Source: Lawsonibacter asaccharolyticus
GTDB taxonomy: Bacteria > Bacillota > Clostridia > Oscillospirales > Oscillospiraceae
Direction of reading: 5' to 3'
Length of the DNA stretch: 64,000 nt
Assembly: GCA_003112755.1 (NCBI GenBank)
Contig: BFBT01000001.1
Location: 3,162,001-3,226,000 of the forward strand
The stretch's first letter is position 1; the number at the start of each line of letters is the position of its first letter. Below the pieces are notes generated by a model. It had not been told where the DNA came from. It searched no databases and worked only from the letters and a program-made list of their open reading frames with translations. Positions 52,401 to 61,736 of the stretch are shown in pieces. Both the position numbers and the translations under genes were made by a program.

Positions 52401-52408
52401 GGAGCCCC

Positions 52409-52960
52409 TCAAGGGCTTCCAGCAGGCGGAAGCTGTTCCCCCTGCCGGACGGAGAACACGATGTGGAGCATATCCATCCCATAGTAGTGCTTTATGAAAG
52501 AGCCCCGCTCCTCCATCCCGATGCACCGAGCTACTCTTTGGGATGCAAGGTTGCTGTCCCGGATGATGGAGAATACCTCCTCAAATTTCAGGGCTGAAAA
52601 GGCATGGTCCCGGCAGGCCCGGGCCGCCTCAACGGCGTAGCCCTTGTGCCAGGCCGTCCGCTCCAGAAGATAGCCAACCTCGGGTATCCGTGTGCCATCT
52701 CCCAGCCCCTGCCAAGTGAGTCCGCACTGGCCCACCATCTCTCCGGATGTTCTCTCCACTGCTGCCCACAGGCCGAAGCCATCCTTTCGATACCGCGCCT
52801 GCTGGCGGCGAAGCCATTCCCAAGCCTCCTGGTCTGAAAAGGCATGCTCATAGGCGTACATTACTGACCGATCCTGAAGCATCCGGCACAGGGCAGGAAA
52901 ATCTCTGTCCGTCATTTCCCGCAGTATCAGTCGGTCAGTCTCTAAAATAGTCTCAGCCAT
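52409..52960 (-). CDS. GNAT acetyltransferase (RimJ/RimL-type)
   Basis: 183 residues. LETDRLILREMTDRDFPALC at the N-terminus and the acetyl-CoA block GYLLERTAWHKGYAVEAARA, then NLASQRVARCIGMEERGSF, are typical of the RimJ/L subgroup. The substrate is unknown. It overlaps the HAD phosphatase stop by 8 nt, so the two are coupled. Confidence 0.88.
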   Translation of the reverse strand: MAETILETDRLILREMTDRDFPALCRMLQDRSVMYAYEHAFSDQEAWEWLRRQQARYRKDGFGLWAAVERTSGEMVGQCGLTWQGLGDGTRIPEVGYLLERTAWHKGYAVEAARACRDHAFSALKFEEVFSIIRDSNLASQRVARCIGMEERGSFIKHYYGMDMLHIVFSVRQGEQLPPAGSP

Positions 52961-53609
52961 CTCCCAGCACCGCCTTTACCAGCTCCTCCGGCGTCCGGGC
53001 CAGACAGTCGGCCCCCTCCGCCTCCAGCTCCGCCCGTCCGCGGAAGCCCCACAGCACGCCGCAGCTGGTCAGGCCGCCGTTCCTGGCGGTGCGGATGTCC
53101 ACATCGCTGTCCCCCACGAACAGAGTATCCTCCGGGGAGGCCCCCATCTGCTCCATCAGCCGGTGCAGCAGGGTGGGGTCCGGCTTGGTGGGCAGGCCGG
53201 GCAGGGCCCCCTGCACCCAGGGGAACTGCCCCGGGTAGTAGTCCTCCACCACCGGGCCCGCCAGCGCGTGGGCCTTGTTGGACAGCACCGCCGTCCGCAC
53301 CCCCGCCGCCCTCAGCCGCTCCACCGCCTCCGGCATCCCGGCGTAGGGGGCGGTCTTGTCCGCCCTGTGGGCGCCATAGCGCTCCGAGAACTCCTCCAGG
53401 GCCCGGGCCAGCCCCTCCGGCGTCCGCTCCGGGGCCGGAGCAAAGCGCTCCACCAGCCGGGGTATCCCGTTGCCCACGAAGCGCTTGTACTCCTCCACCG
53501 TGTGGAGGGGCCACCCGTGCCGGGCGCACACCCAGTTGGCCGCATCCGCCAGGTCGTCTATGGTATTGAGCAGAGTGCCGTCCAGATCAAAGATCACATT
53601 TTGGAACAT
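52953..53609 (-). CDS. HAD family phosphatase, phosphoglycolate phosphatase-like
   Basis: 218 residues. Motif I VIFDLDGTLLNT (D7, D9), motif II AVLSNKAHALA, motif III via KPDPTLLHRL and motif IV FVGDSDVDIRTARNGG, in the Gph/PGP-like order. The alpha-helical cap lies at residues 15-80. Probably cleaves a small phosphorylated metabolite in the cytosol. Confidence 0.9.
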   Translation of the reverse strand: MFQNVIFDLDGTLLNTIDDLADAANWVCARHGWPLHTVEEYKRFVGNGIPRLVERFAPAPERTPEGLARALEEFSERYGAHRADKTAPYAGMPEAVERLRAAGVRTAVLSNKAHALAGPVVEDYYPGQFPWVQGALPGLPTKPDPTLLHRLMEQMGASPEDTLFVGDSDVDIRTARNGGLTSCGVLWGFRGRAELEAEGADCLARTPEELVKAVLGDG

Positions 53610-53621
53610 AGCGGCCCGGCC

Positions 53622-53891
53622 TCACTCGTAGACCCCGATCTCCATGCCCCCCAGCTCCACCCGGGTATCCCGGGGAAACTGGGCCCGCTGGAGATAGGCC
53701 TTCACCGCCATCTGGGCGAATTTGGGGTTCACCTTCTCGTCCTCCAGCTCCAGATCCAGCCGTCCGCCGGGGCCGTCCGTCTGGCCGCCGCACACCGCGC
53801 CGCCGTCCTCCAGCACCTCGTTCAGCTCGCCCACCACGTCCGCCAGGCTCTTCCCCTGGGGCAGGGCGGTATAGTGAATATAAAAATCCAT
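53622..53891 (-). CDS. Small acidic protein, unknown function
   Basis: 89 residues, no signal peptide or helix of membrane type. Seen features are an acidic centre (LDLELEDEKVNPKFAQ) and a Val-rich end (TRVELGGMEIGVYE). GGGAGGGACCGAC lies upstream of the ATG. It lies between prfA and the HAD gene with small gaps (30 and 12 nt). I do not recognise it. Confidence 0.6.
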   Translation of the reverse strand: MDFYIHYTALPQGKSLADVVGELNEVLEDGGAVCGGQTDGPGGRLDLELEDEKVNPKFAQMAVKAYLQRAQFPRDTRVELGGMEIGVYE

Positions 53892-53921
53892 GTCGGTCCC
53901 TCCCGATCCTTTCGTCGTCGT

Positions 53922-54980
53922 TTACTGGGTCTGCTTCAGCCGCTCCGCCTGGTCGGCGGCGGCCAGGGCGTCCATCAGCTCGTCCAGGTCCCCGTCCATC
54001 ACGCTCTCAATCTTGTACAGGGTCAGCCCGATGCGGTGGTCCGTGACCCGCCCCTGGGGAAAGTTATAAGTCCGGATGCGCTCGTTGCGCATCCCCGTGC
54101 CCACCTGGCTGCGGCGCTCGGCGGTGAACTCGCTGCTGCGCTTCTCCTGCTCCGCCTCGTACAGCCGGGAAGCCAGGATGCGCATGGCCCTGTCCCGGTT
54201 CTGGAACTGGCTGCGCTCCTGCTGGCACTCCACCACCATGCCTGTGGGCCTGTGGATGAGCCGCACCGCTGAGGAGGTCTTGTTCACATGCTGGCCCCCC
54301 GCCCCGGAGGCGCGGAACACCTGCATCTCCACGTCCGCCGGGTCCAGGTCCACCTCCACCTCCTCCATCTCGGGCAGGACGGCCACCGTGGCGGTGGAGG
54401 TGTGGATACGCCCGCCGGACTCGGTCTCCGGCACCCGCTGGACCCGGTGGACGCCGCTCTCGAACTTCATCCGGGACCAGGCCCCGTCCCCCTCGACAGT
54501 AAAGGAAATCTCCTTTATCCCTCCCAGTTCCGTCATGTTCAGGCTGGCCACTTCCGTCTTCCAGCGGCGGCTCTCGGCGTACATGGAGTACATGCGGTGG
54601 AGGGAGTGGGCGAAGAGGGCGGCCTCCTCTCCCCCCACCCCGGCCCGGATCTCCACGATGACGTTCTTCCCATCGTTGGGGTCCCTGGGGAGCAGCAGGA
54701 GCTGGAGCTCCCGCTCCAGCCGCTCCAGCTCCTGCCTGGCCTGCTGCTGCTCCTCCTGGGCCAGCTCCCGCAGCTCCGGGTCGGAGAGCAGGGCCCCGGC
54801 CTCTTGCTCCCGCTCCCGGGCCCGGAGGTAGGCCCGGTATGTCTCCACCACCGGGGACAGCTCGTTCTGCTCCTTGTTCAGCCGGGCCACCTGGGCGGGG
54901 TCGTCATAGGTCTCCGGCGCGGCCAGCCTGGCCTCGATCTGGCTGTATCGGGCCTCCACGGCCGCCAGCTTGTCCAGCAT
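53922..54980 (-). CDS. prfA: Peptide chain release factor 1
   Basis: 352 residues from ATG 54980, which has AAAGGAG 7 nt upstream; ATG 54986 is too close to that SD. The GGQ loop appears as [18 protein letters not shown], and the stop-codon reading tripeptide PxT as [11 protein letters not shown]. It ends translation at UAA/UAG. The upstream GNAT gene overlaps its first 77 nt. Confidence 0.97.
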   Translation of the reverse strand: MLDKLAAVEARYSQIEARLAAPETYDDPAQVARLNKEQNELSPVVETYRAYLRAREREQEAGALLSDPELRELAQEEQQQARQELERLERELQLLLLPRDPNDGKNVIVEIRAGVGGEEAALFAHSLHRMYSMYAESRRWKTEVASLNMTELGGIKEISFTVEGDGAWSRMKFESGVHRVQRVPETESGGRIHTSTATVAVLPEMEEVEVDLDPADVEMQVFRASGAGGQHVNKTSSAVRLIHRPTGMVVECQQERSQFQNRDRAMRILASRLYEAEQEKRSSEFTAERRSQVGTGMRNERIRTYNFPQGRVTDHRIGLTLYKIESVMDGDLDELMDALAAADQAERLKQTQ

Positions 54981-55485
54981 GGGCATGCTCCTTTCCGCTT
55001 GATGCCCGCCCCAGGCGGTCCACCATGATATATTCCTCTTCTGTCTCCCGTACTATGCGGAATCCCACTCTCCGATACAGGCGGACCGCCGGGTTCCCCT
55101 TCTGCACGGACAGGGAGACCTGACGGACCCCCTCCCGCTCCAAAGCATCCATCATGGCGCGCAGCAACTCTGTTCCGATGCCCTGGCCCCGGTACTCCGG
55201 ATACAGCGCCGCCGCAAGGGAGGGCGTCTCATCGTCGATATGTCCGTAGTCATCCATAAGCCGGCACCATACACTGCCCACCACCCGGCTCCCATCCACC
55301 GCTGCCAGAGCCCGGTCCAGCGGTCCACTTCCAAATCCTTGGAAATAGACCCGCAGCTCCGGCCGGTCTGCCACCGACCTGGGCGGCGGAGCGTCCCCCG
55401 GCGGGACGTAGATCGCCTCATAGAGGAGGTCCTTCAGCGTCGCATACTCCTCCACCCGCATATTCCGAATGGTGATCTGATCCAC
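54904..55485 (-). CDS. GNAT family N-acetyltransferase overlapping prfA
   Basis: 193 residues. The GNAT motif A is [20 protein letters not shown], preceded by [11 protein letters not shown] and followed by [15 protein letters not shown]. After about residue 158 the chain continues 35 residues as low-complexity sequence ([16 protein letters not shown]...) written in another frame across the prfA start, so the functional domain probably ends before that. The next gene upstream is a DUF218 protein. Substrate unknown. Confidence 0.82.
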   Translation of the reverse strand: MDQITIRNMRVEEYATLKDLLYEAIYVPPGDAPPPRSVADRPELRVYFQGFGSGPLDRALAAVDGSRVVGSVWCRLMDDYGHIDDETPSLAAALYPEYRGQGIGTELLRAMMDALEREGVRQVSLSVQKGNPAVRLYRRVGFRIVRETEEEYIMVDRLGRASSGKEHAHAGQAGGRGGPIQPDRGQAGRAGDL

Positions 55486-55509
55486 AGCTGCCTCCTCTCC
55501 CCCGGCCCC

Positions 55510-56136
55510 TCACCGGTCCAGGAAAAACGACTTGACCAGGGCCAGCGGCTCCCGCACATACATGTGCAGCCGGGAGGGCAGGTGGCTGGAGGGGGCCGCC
55601 AGGGTGGAGACACTGTCATATCCGGCCCGTTCCGCCAGCATCCGGGCCCGGGTCAGGTGGAAGCCGTTGGAGACCACCACCACCCCCTGGGACAGATCAC
55701 AGCCCTCTGCCTCCAGCAGCTCCCGGGAATAGCGCAGGTTCTGGTCGGTGTTGTGGGACCGCTCCTCCAGAAGCAGCTGGTCCTCCTCCACCCCCCGCTC
55801 CATCAGGTAGTCCGCCATGCACCGGGCCTCGGTGACGGGCTCGTTGTCCCCCTGGCCCCCGGAGACCACCACCGTCAGGTCCGGGTGGTCCTCCAGGTAG
55901 TCCAGCGCCCGGTCCAGCCGGTCCCGCAGAAGGATGGAGGGCTCCCCGTCGGGCATCACCTGGCAGCCCAGCACCACCATCGCCCGGGGGTCCCCCTGGA
56001 TATGGTCGTAGGAGCCGTAGAGCACCGCGCCGAACAGCCCGGCAAAGGTCACGGCCCCGGCCAGCACCGCCGAGAGCAGCAGCTTCTGCCAGAGACAGAG
56101 CTTCTTTCCTTTATAACTGCTGATCTGCCGCTTCAT
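55510..56136 (-). CDS. YdcF/SanA-like DUF218 membrane-anchored protein
   Basis: 208 residues from ATG 56136. One N-terminal membrane helix (WQKLLLSAVLAGAVTFAGLF), then the DUF218 core: MVVLGCQVMPDGEPSILLRD, VVVSGGQGDNEPVTEARCMA, EERSHNTDQNLRYSRELL and VVVVSNGFHLTRARMLAERA. The family (ElyC/SanA/YdcF) is linked to envelope metabolism, function unresolved. It overlaps the ABC-F stop by ATGA. Confidence 0.9.
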   Translation of the reverse strand: MKRQISSYKGKKLCLWQKLLLSAVLAGAVTFAGLFGAVLYGSYDHIQGDPRAMVVLGCQVMPDGEPSILLRDRLDRALDYLEDHPDLTVVVSGGQGDNEPVTEARCMADYLMERGVEEDQLLLEERSHNTDQNLRYSRELLEAEGCDLSQGVVVVSNGFHLTRARMLAERAGYDSVSTLAAPSSHLPSRLHMYVREPLALVKSFFLDR

Positions 56137-58031
56137 CCTCTGGCCTCCTCCAGCTCCGCCGACAGGCGCTCCCAAGTCCCGTACAGCTTCAGGATCTCCT
56201 CCTCCAGCGCCTCCCGCTGCTCATACAGCTCCTGGAGCTTCAGATAGTCGGAGGCGGCCTCCTCGATCTGGAGCCCAAGCTCGTACATTTGTTCCTCTGC
56301 CTTAGCCACCGCCCGCTCGGCGGCGGCCACCTCCTTCTCCAGGTTCTTGGTGCCGCCGGGCCGCCGGGGCTTCTCCTTCTTCTCCGCCGGCGCCGCCGCG
56401 GGGGCGGGGACGGCCTGGGCCTGCTTCCTCTCCCGGGCCGCCCGGTACTCGCCGTAGCTGCCCCGGAAGTCGGTGACCTGCCCGTCCTCCAGCACCCACA
56501 CCCGGGTGGCGAAGCGGTCGATGAAGTAGCGGTCGTGGGAGACGAAGAGCAGGTTGCCCTCGTACTCCTCCACCGCCTCCTCGATCCACTCCCGGCTCTG
56601 GATGTCCAGGTGGTTGGTGGGCTCGTCCAGGATCAGGAGGTTGATCTTCTCGTCCATGAGCATGCACAGCCGCAGCCGGGACTGCTCCCCGCCGGACAGG
56701 GCGGAGACCGGCTTGAATACGTCCTCCCCCCGGAACTTGAAGGAGGCCAGCCGGTTGCGGGCGGTCTGGGCGGTGCAGTCCAGCTCATAGAGCATGGTGT
56801 CCAGCAGGCTGCGCTCCGGGTGGTCGAAGTGGATGATCTGGGGCAGGTAGCCGATCTTCACCGTGGGGCCCATGCGGATCTTCCCCTCGTCGGGCCCCTC
56901 CTCCCCCATCAGGATCTTGATGAGGGTGGATTTGCCGGTGCCGTTGTCCCCCAGCAGGGCGATGCGCTCGCCCCCCACCACCTCCAGGTCCACCCCGGAG
57001 AACAGGGCGCGCTGGCCGAAGGATTTGGACAGCCCCTTGATGGTGAGCACCTCATCCCCCCGGAACTCCCGCTCCCCGAAGCGGACCTCCATCTTCCGCT
57101 CCCGGGTGGGCCTGTCGGTGGTCCGCATCCGCTCGATGCGCTTCTCCATGGACTGGGCCCGCTTGAAGATCTTGTCGTTGCCCGAATAGGCCCAGATCCG
57201 CAGCTGCTCGGCGGCCTTCTCCAGCTGCTGGATCTTGGCCTGCTCCTTCTCATACTGCTTCAGCTTCTCCTGGTAGCGGCGCTCCTTCTCCACCACATAG
57301 AAGCTGTAATTGCCGGAGTAGAACTCTGCCTTCCCCTCCTGGATCTCGATGACCCGGTCCACCACCCGGTCCAGGAACCAGCGGTCGTGGGAGACCGCCA
57401 GCACGGTGCCCTTGAACTTGTCCAGATACTCCTCCAGCCACTCGGTGGCCTTCAGGTCCAGGTGGTTGGTGGGCTCGTCCAGCAGCAGGATGTCGGTGTC
57501 CTCCAGGATCAGCCGGCCCAGGTTCACCCGGGTCTTCTCCCCGCCGGAGAGCCGGTCGAAGAGCTGTTCCCGCATCCCCGGGCCGATCTGAAGGCCGCTG
57601 CACACCTTGTTCTTCCGGGTATCGGTGTCATAGCCGCCCCCGGCCTCGAAGGCGGCGGTGAGCTGGTCGTACCGGCGCAGCAGGGCGGGGTCCTCCCCCC
57701 GCTCCATCCGGGCGGCCAGCTGCTCCATCTCCTCCTCCATCTCCCGCAGGGGGCGGAAGGCGGTGTCCAATACATCCTCCACCGTGTAGCCGGCGGGGTA
57801 GACCGGGATCTGGGAGATCAGGCCCACCCGCTTGTCCGGGGCCAGGACCACCTCCCCCTCGTCCCAGTCCAGCTGGCCGGTGAGGATGCGCAGCAGGGTG
57901 GTCTTGCCGCAGCCGTTCTTGCCCAGCAGTCCCACCCGCTCGCCGGAGTCCACCTGAAAGGTGAGCCCGTCCAGTATTTTTTTGCCGACCTCAAATTCCT
58001 TGACCAGGTCGGAAATGGCGATATCGATCAT
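56133..58031 (-). CDS. ABC-F family ATP-binding protein
   Basis: 632 residues, two ABC domains without membrane helices. Walker A sites GLLGKNGCGKTTL (near residue 35) and ALLGDNGTGKSTL (near 358), signatures LSGGEKTRVNLG and LSGGEQSRLRLC, and twin DEPTNHLD. A charged linker lies between the domains, and a coiled-coil C-terminal end (KEVAAAERAVAKAEEQMYE) resembles Uup/YdiF-type members. ABC-F proteins act on ribosomes. It follows murF by 93 nt. Confidence 0.94.
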   Translation of the reverse strand: MIDIAISDLVKEFEVGKKILDGLTFQVDSGERVGLLGKNGCGKTTLLRILTGQLDWDEGEVVLAPDKRVGLISQIPVYPAGYTVEDVLDTAFRPLREMEEEMEQLAARMERGEDPALLRRYDQLTAAFEAGGGYDTDTRKNKVCSGLQIGPGMREQLFDRLSGGEKTRVNLGRLILEDTDILLLDEPTNHLDLKATEWLEEYLDKFKGTVLAVSHDRWFLDRVVDRVIEIQEGKAEFYSGNYSFYVVEKERRYQEKLKQYEKEQAKIQQLEKAAEQLRIWAYSGNDKIFKRAQSMEKRIERMRTTDRPTRERKMEVRFGEREFRGDEVLTIKGLSKSFGQRALFSGVDLEVVGGERIALLGDNGTGKSTLIKILMGEEGPDEGKIRMGPTVKIGYLPQIIHFDHPERSLLDTMLYELDCTAQTARNRLASFKFRGEDVFKPVSALSGGEQSRLRLCMLMDEKINLLILDEPTNHLDIQSREWIEEAVEEYEGNLLFVSHDRYFIDRFATRVWVLEDGQVTDFRGSYGEYRAARERKQAQAVPAPAAAPAEKKEKPRRPGGTKNLEKEVAAAERAVAKAEEQMYELGLQIEEAASDYLKLQELYEQREALEEEILKLYGTWERLSAELEEARG

Positions 58032-58067
58032 AACGGTCCTCTGTCTCTCCTGTGTTGGCCTCTGGGA

Positions 58068-58119
58068 AGGGCCCTCCCGCAGGCGGGCCTTCCAAACGGT
58101 CCGTCCGCGGGAGGGCCCT
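58068..58119. repeat. Long inverted repeat between ABC-F gene and murF
   Basis: AGGGCCCTCCCGC (58068-58080) pairs with GCGGGAGGGCCCT (58107-58119), a 13-bp stem with a 26-nt loop that can form an alternative smaller stem. There is no T-run. Perhaps a processing or attenuation element. Confidence 0.45.
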
Positions 58120-58124
58120 GGGGG

Positions 58125-59519
58125 TCACTCCGCCTCCGGGGTGATGGAGAGCAGGTAAGCGGTCAGCTCCTCCAGCTCCATCCCGCGGGACGCCTTCACT
58201 AAAATGGTGCTGCCCGGCCGGACCAGCTGGTCCAGGACAGGCTTGGCCTCCGCCTTGTCTTTGCAGTGGTACACCAGGGGCACGCCGGAGTTCCGGGCCC
58301 CCTGGGCGATGTGCTCCGCCAGCTCCCCCACCGCCACCAGGCAGTCGATGCGGGCCTTGCCCAGGCACTCCCCCACCCCCGTGTGCAGGGCGGGGGCGAA
58401 GGGCCCCAGCTCGAACATGTCCCCCAGCACGGCGATGCTCCACTGGCTGCGCCGGTCGGACAGCACGCTGATGGCCGCCCGCATGGACTGGGGGTTGGCG
58501 TTGTAGGTGTCGTCCAGGATCACGATCCCATCCCCCCGGTAGAGGATATTCATCCGCATCCGGGTGGGGACGAAGCGGAGGATGCCCTCCACGATCTGGT
58601 CCTGGGTGAGCCCGAACCGCTCCCCGATGGCGGCGGCGATGAGGGCGGGGTAGATCATGTGCTCCCCCAGGGCAGGAATCTCCACCTGCCGGTCCATCCG
58701 GGGGGTGGTCATCTGGCAGAGGATGCGGCTGTCCCCGTCCCCCTCCAGCCGGCGGGCCCGGTACTCCAAGCCCTCCTCCCGGCCGCAGAAGACGGCGGGC
58801 ACCGGGGTGCGGCCCCGGAGGGATGCCAGCATGGGATCATCCCCGTTGAGCACCACCAGCCCGCCGGGCCGGATGTGGGGCAGCAGCTCGCACTTGGCCC
58901 GAAAGATGTTCTCCCGGCTGCCCAGGCGCTCGATGTGGGCGTCCCCGATGTTGGTGATGACTCCCACGTCCGGCTGGACGATCTCCCCCAGGTAGTCGAT
59001 CTCCCCCGGGCGGTCCATCCCCATCTCCAGCACGCAGATCTCACAGCTCCTGTCCAGCCGCAGCAGGGTCAGGGGCAGGCCGATGTTGTTGTTGTAATTG
59101 CCCTCGGTCTTGAGCACCCGGTACCGGGTGCTCAGCACGGCGGCGATCATGTCCTTGGTGGTGGTCTTGCCCACGCTGCCCGTCACGGCGATGAAGGGGA
59201 TGGGGAATCGGGCCTTGTACCAGGCCGCCAGGTCCCGCAGGGCCCGCTGGGTGCTGGCCACCTTGATATAGAATCTGTCGGGGCGGTAGCTCTCCCGTTC
59301 CCGGGCGGTGAGGCAGCCCAGAGCGCCCCCCTCCAGGGCGGCGTTGATGTAGGCGTGCCCGTCGAACCGCTCTCCCACCAGGGGGATGAACAGGGAGCCG
59401 GGGTGGATGGTCCGGCTGTCGGTGTCCACCCGCTGGACGATCACGTTCTCATCCCGGAAGTCGCCCAGCAGCGTGCCGTGGACGGCCTCCAGAAGCTGGG
59501 CCAGAGTGATGGCTTCCAT
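58125..59519 (-). CDS. murF: UDP-N-acetylmuramoyl-tripeptide--D-alanyl-D-alanine ligase MurF
   Basis: 464 residues. N-terminal UDP-binding domain (DSRTIHPGSLFIPLVGERFD), ATP-binding centre ITGSVGKTTTKDMIAAVL... as AVTGSVGKTTTKDMIAAVLS, and the C-terminal domain with DDTYNANPQSMRAAI. It adds D-Ala-D-Ala to the muramyl tripeptide. It follows ddl by 4 nt, so substrate synthesis and use are coupled in one operon. Confidence 0.96.
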   Translation of the reverse strand: MEAITLAQLLEAVHGTLLGDFRDENVIVQRVDTDSRTIHPGSLFIPLVGERFDGHAYINAALEGGALGCLTARERESYRPDRFYIKVASTQRALRDLAAWYKARFPIPFIAVTGSVGKTTTKDMIAAVLSTRYRVLKTEGNYNNNIGLPLTLLRLDRSCEICVLEMGMDRPGEIDYLGEIVQPDVGVITNIGDAHIERLGSRENIFRAKCELLPHIRPGGLVVLNGDDPMLASLRGRTPVPAVFCGREEGLEYRARRLEGDGDSRILCQMTTPRMDRQVEIPALGEHMIYPALIAAAIGERFGLTQDQIVEGILRFVPTRMRMNILYRGDGIVILDDTYNANPQSMRAAISVLSDRRSQWSIAVLGDMFELGPFAPALHTGVGECLGKARIDCLVAVGELAEHIAQGARNSGVPLVYHCKDKAEAKPVLDQLVRPGSTILVKASRGMELEELTAYLLSITPEAE

Positions 59520-59523
59520 CTGG

Positions 59524-60576
59524 TCAGGCTCCTCCTTTTCTGGCTTTCAGAGACGCCTCCACGATGGTCTGGCACAGGGCGCCGTAGCCGATGCCCACCG
59601 CGGCCGCCTCCTGGGGCACCAGACTGGTGGGGGTCATGCCGGGCAGGGTGTTGATCTCCAGGAAATAGGGGGTCCCGTCCGGCGTCACGATAAAGTCCGC
59701 CCGGGCGTACACGGACAGCCCGATGGTCCGAAAGACGGCCAGCGCCGCCTCCCCCAGCCGCTGCTCCCACTCCGGGGGGATCTGGGCCGGGCAGACCTCC
59801 AGGGCCGCGCCGGGCTGGTACTTGTTCTCGTAGTCGTAGAAGCCCTCCTTGGGGATGATCTCGATGGAGGGCAGGGCCCGGTCCTCCAGCACCGCCACCT
59901 GGATCTCCCTGCCCTGGATATACTCCTCCAGCACGGTGCGGCCCCCCAGCTTCCGGCTCTCCTCCAGGGCCCGGCGCAGCTCCTGTCCGTCCCGGGCAAT
60001 GAAGACCCCGATGGAGGAGCCGCTGTCCACCGGCTTGACCACCACAGGCAGGCGGGTCTGCCGGGCAAGCTCCTCCAGGTTCTCCTCCGTCACGGTGACG
60101 GAGCGCCAGGCCGGGGTGGTGACCTGACCCGCCACCAGGCGCTTGGTCAGGTCCTTATCCATGGCGATGGCGCTGGCCAGGCAGCCGGAGCCGGTGTAGG
60201 GCACTCCCAGCAGATCCAGGGCCGCCTGGATGCGGCCGTCCTCGCCGCAGGCGCCGTGAAGGGCCAGATAGACCACGTCCGCGCCGGCGCACAGCTCCAG
60301 CACCCCGGGGCCGATGGACGAGGGGCTCCTGTCCCGGCGGGCGGCGCGCACCTGGGCCAGGTCGGGGGCCTGCCGGCCGATCCGCTTGAACGCTTGGGGC
60401 ACCGGGGCGTCGTAGAGGGCCTCTGCCGGGCCCTCCACCCCCTCTGTCCCGAAAAACAGGTCCACCAGCGCCACCTGATGGCCCTGCTCCCGCAGGGCCT
60501 CGCTCACCATAGCGCCGGAGGACAGGGAGACGTTGCGCTCCGGGCTGAGCCCGCCCGCCAATACCACGATCTTCAT
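59524..60576 (-). CDS. ddl: D-alanine--D-alanine ligase
   Basis: 350 residues from ATG 60576 (a GTG 12 nt earlier is also possible). KIVVLAGGLSPERNVSL at the start, LHGACGEDGRIQAALDLLG, the ATP-grasp block VVKPVDSGSSIGVFIA and the C-terminal FLEINTLPGMTPTSLVP. Joins two D-Ala for peptidoglycan. First gene of the ddl-murF operon. Confidence 0.96.
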   Translation of the reverse strand: MKIVVLAGGLSPERNVSLSSGAMVSEALREQGHQVALVDLFFGTEGVEGPAEALYDAPVPQAFKRIGRQAPDLAQVRAARRDRSPSSIGPGVLELCAGADVVYLALHGACGEDGRIQAALDLLGVPYTGSGCLASAIAMDKDLTKRLVAGQVTTPAWRSVTVTEENLEELARQTRLPVVVKPVDSGSSIGVFIARDGQELRRALEESRKLGGRTVLEEYIQGREIQVAVLEDRALPSIEIIPKEGFYDYENKYQPGAALEVCPAQIPPEWEQRLGEAALAVFRTIGLSVYARADFIVTPDGTPYFLEINTLPGMTPTSLVPQEAAAVGIGYGALCQTIVEASLKARKGGA

Positions 60577-60626
60577 CCTATTCAACACCTCATCAGGTCT
60601 GTCTTATAATAATATGCTAGCCAGAT

Positions 60627-60655
60627 ATTTTAGCACATATCCCTGGAATACTCAA
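60627..60655 (-). promoter_or_regulatory. Promoter of ddl-murF
   Basis: TTGAGT (60650-60655, minus strand), 17-bp spacer, TAAAAT (60627-60632). The gene-free region 60589-60913 holds this and the divergent tcdA promoter. Confidence 0.6.
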
Positions 60656-60738
60656 TGGCCTTTTCTCATTTTGCCTCCTTCCACGGGAATTTTATCCCTT
60701 TTCCCCCGCTTTTGCGCTCTGTCCCGCCCTCCTTGCCG

Positions 60739-60767
60739 TTGAACTCACCCAAATCTTATGATATGAT
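60739..60767 (+). promoter_or_regulatory. Promoter of tcdA
   Basis: TTGAAC (60739-60744), 17-bp spacer, TATGAT (60762-60767). A GC hairpin (CCCCGCC/GGCGGGG, 60867-60883 region) lies in the leader before tcdA. Confidence 0.7.
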
Positions 60768-60913
60768 GGCCCGTGTGGTGACAAAAACAGAGGCCGGATC
60801 TGCATCTTTTCCGCAGAGCCCCGGGAAATTCCCTCAGCCGTCACCGCACGCGCCAAGCAAGAACGCCCCGCCCGGCGGGCGGGGCACCCCTTTGGAAAGA
60901 CGAGGTGGGACCT

Positions 60914-61656
60914 GTGTCCGATCAATTCTCCCGCTCCCGCATGCTCCTGGGCGACGGCCCCCAGGAGCGGCTCTTCCACGCCTCTGTGGCCCTCTTCGGG
61001 GTGGGCGGCGTGGGGGGCTTCTGCGCTGAGGCCCTGGCCCGGGCCGGCATCGGCGCCCTGGATCTGTACGATGACGACACCGTCTCCGAGAGCAACCTGA
61101 ACCGGCAGCTCATCGCCCTCCACTCCACCCTGGGCCGCCCCAAGGCGGAGGTGATGGCGGAGCGGGTCCGGGACATCAACCCCGCCTGCCGGGTGCGGGC
61201 CCTGCGGATGTTCTACCTGCCGGAAAACGCCGGGGAGGTGGACCTGTCCCGGTACGACTATGTGGTGGACGCGGTGGACACCGTCTCCGCCAAGCTGGAG
61301 CTGGCCGTCCGCTGCCATGCCCTGGGGGTCCCGCTCATCAGCGCCATGGGCTCGGGCAACAAGCTGGACCCCTCCGCCTTCTCCGTCTCCGACCTGTCCA
61401 AAACGGAGGGCTGCCCCCTGGCCCGGGTGATGCGGAAGGAGCTGCGGAAGCGGGGCATCCACCACCTGAAGGTGGTCTGGTCCCGGGAGGAGCCCCGCGC
61501 CCCCCTGGCCCCCCGGAGGCGGAGCTCCCCCCCGGCGGGGACACCCGCCCCGCCTCCTCCCCCCGCCGGGCCGTCCCGGGCTCGGTCTCCTTTGTCCCCG
61601 GCGCCGCCGGGCTGGTGCTGGCCGGGGCGGTCATCCGGGATCTGGCCGGTCTCTGA
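60914..61656 (+). pseudogene. tcdA: tRNA threonylcarbamoyladenosine dehydratase TcdA, broken by a -1 frameshift
   Basis: From GTG 60914 (GAGGTG six nt upstream) the frame reads a ThiF/E1-like protein: VALFGVGGVGGFCAEALARA, DDDTVSESNLNRQLIA and the Cys-containing KTEGCPLARVMRKELRKRG. At 61508-61517, near a run of six C, the reading frame shifts. If one base is restored the chain continues to GSVSFVPGAAGLVLAGAVIR and stops at 61656, giving 247 residues, the normal length. Without it the tail becomes Pro/Arg-rich nonsense. TcdA cyclises t6A37 in tRNA. Either real decay or a deletion error in the sequence. Confidence 0.85.
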
Positions 61657-61672
61657 CCGCCTCAAAAAAGCT

Positions 61673-61712
61673 GCCCCCTGTATAGGAACAGACCTATACA
61701 GGGGGCTTTTTT
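61673..61712. terminator. Bidirectional terminator between tcdA and the NhaC-like gene
   Basis: GCCCCCTGTATAGG pairs with CCTATACAGGGGGC (14 bp, 6-nt loop), with a T-run on the right and an A-run on the left. Confidence 0.9.
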
Positions 61713-61736
61713 CACTCTTTTTCAGTCCCGCCGGGC

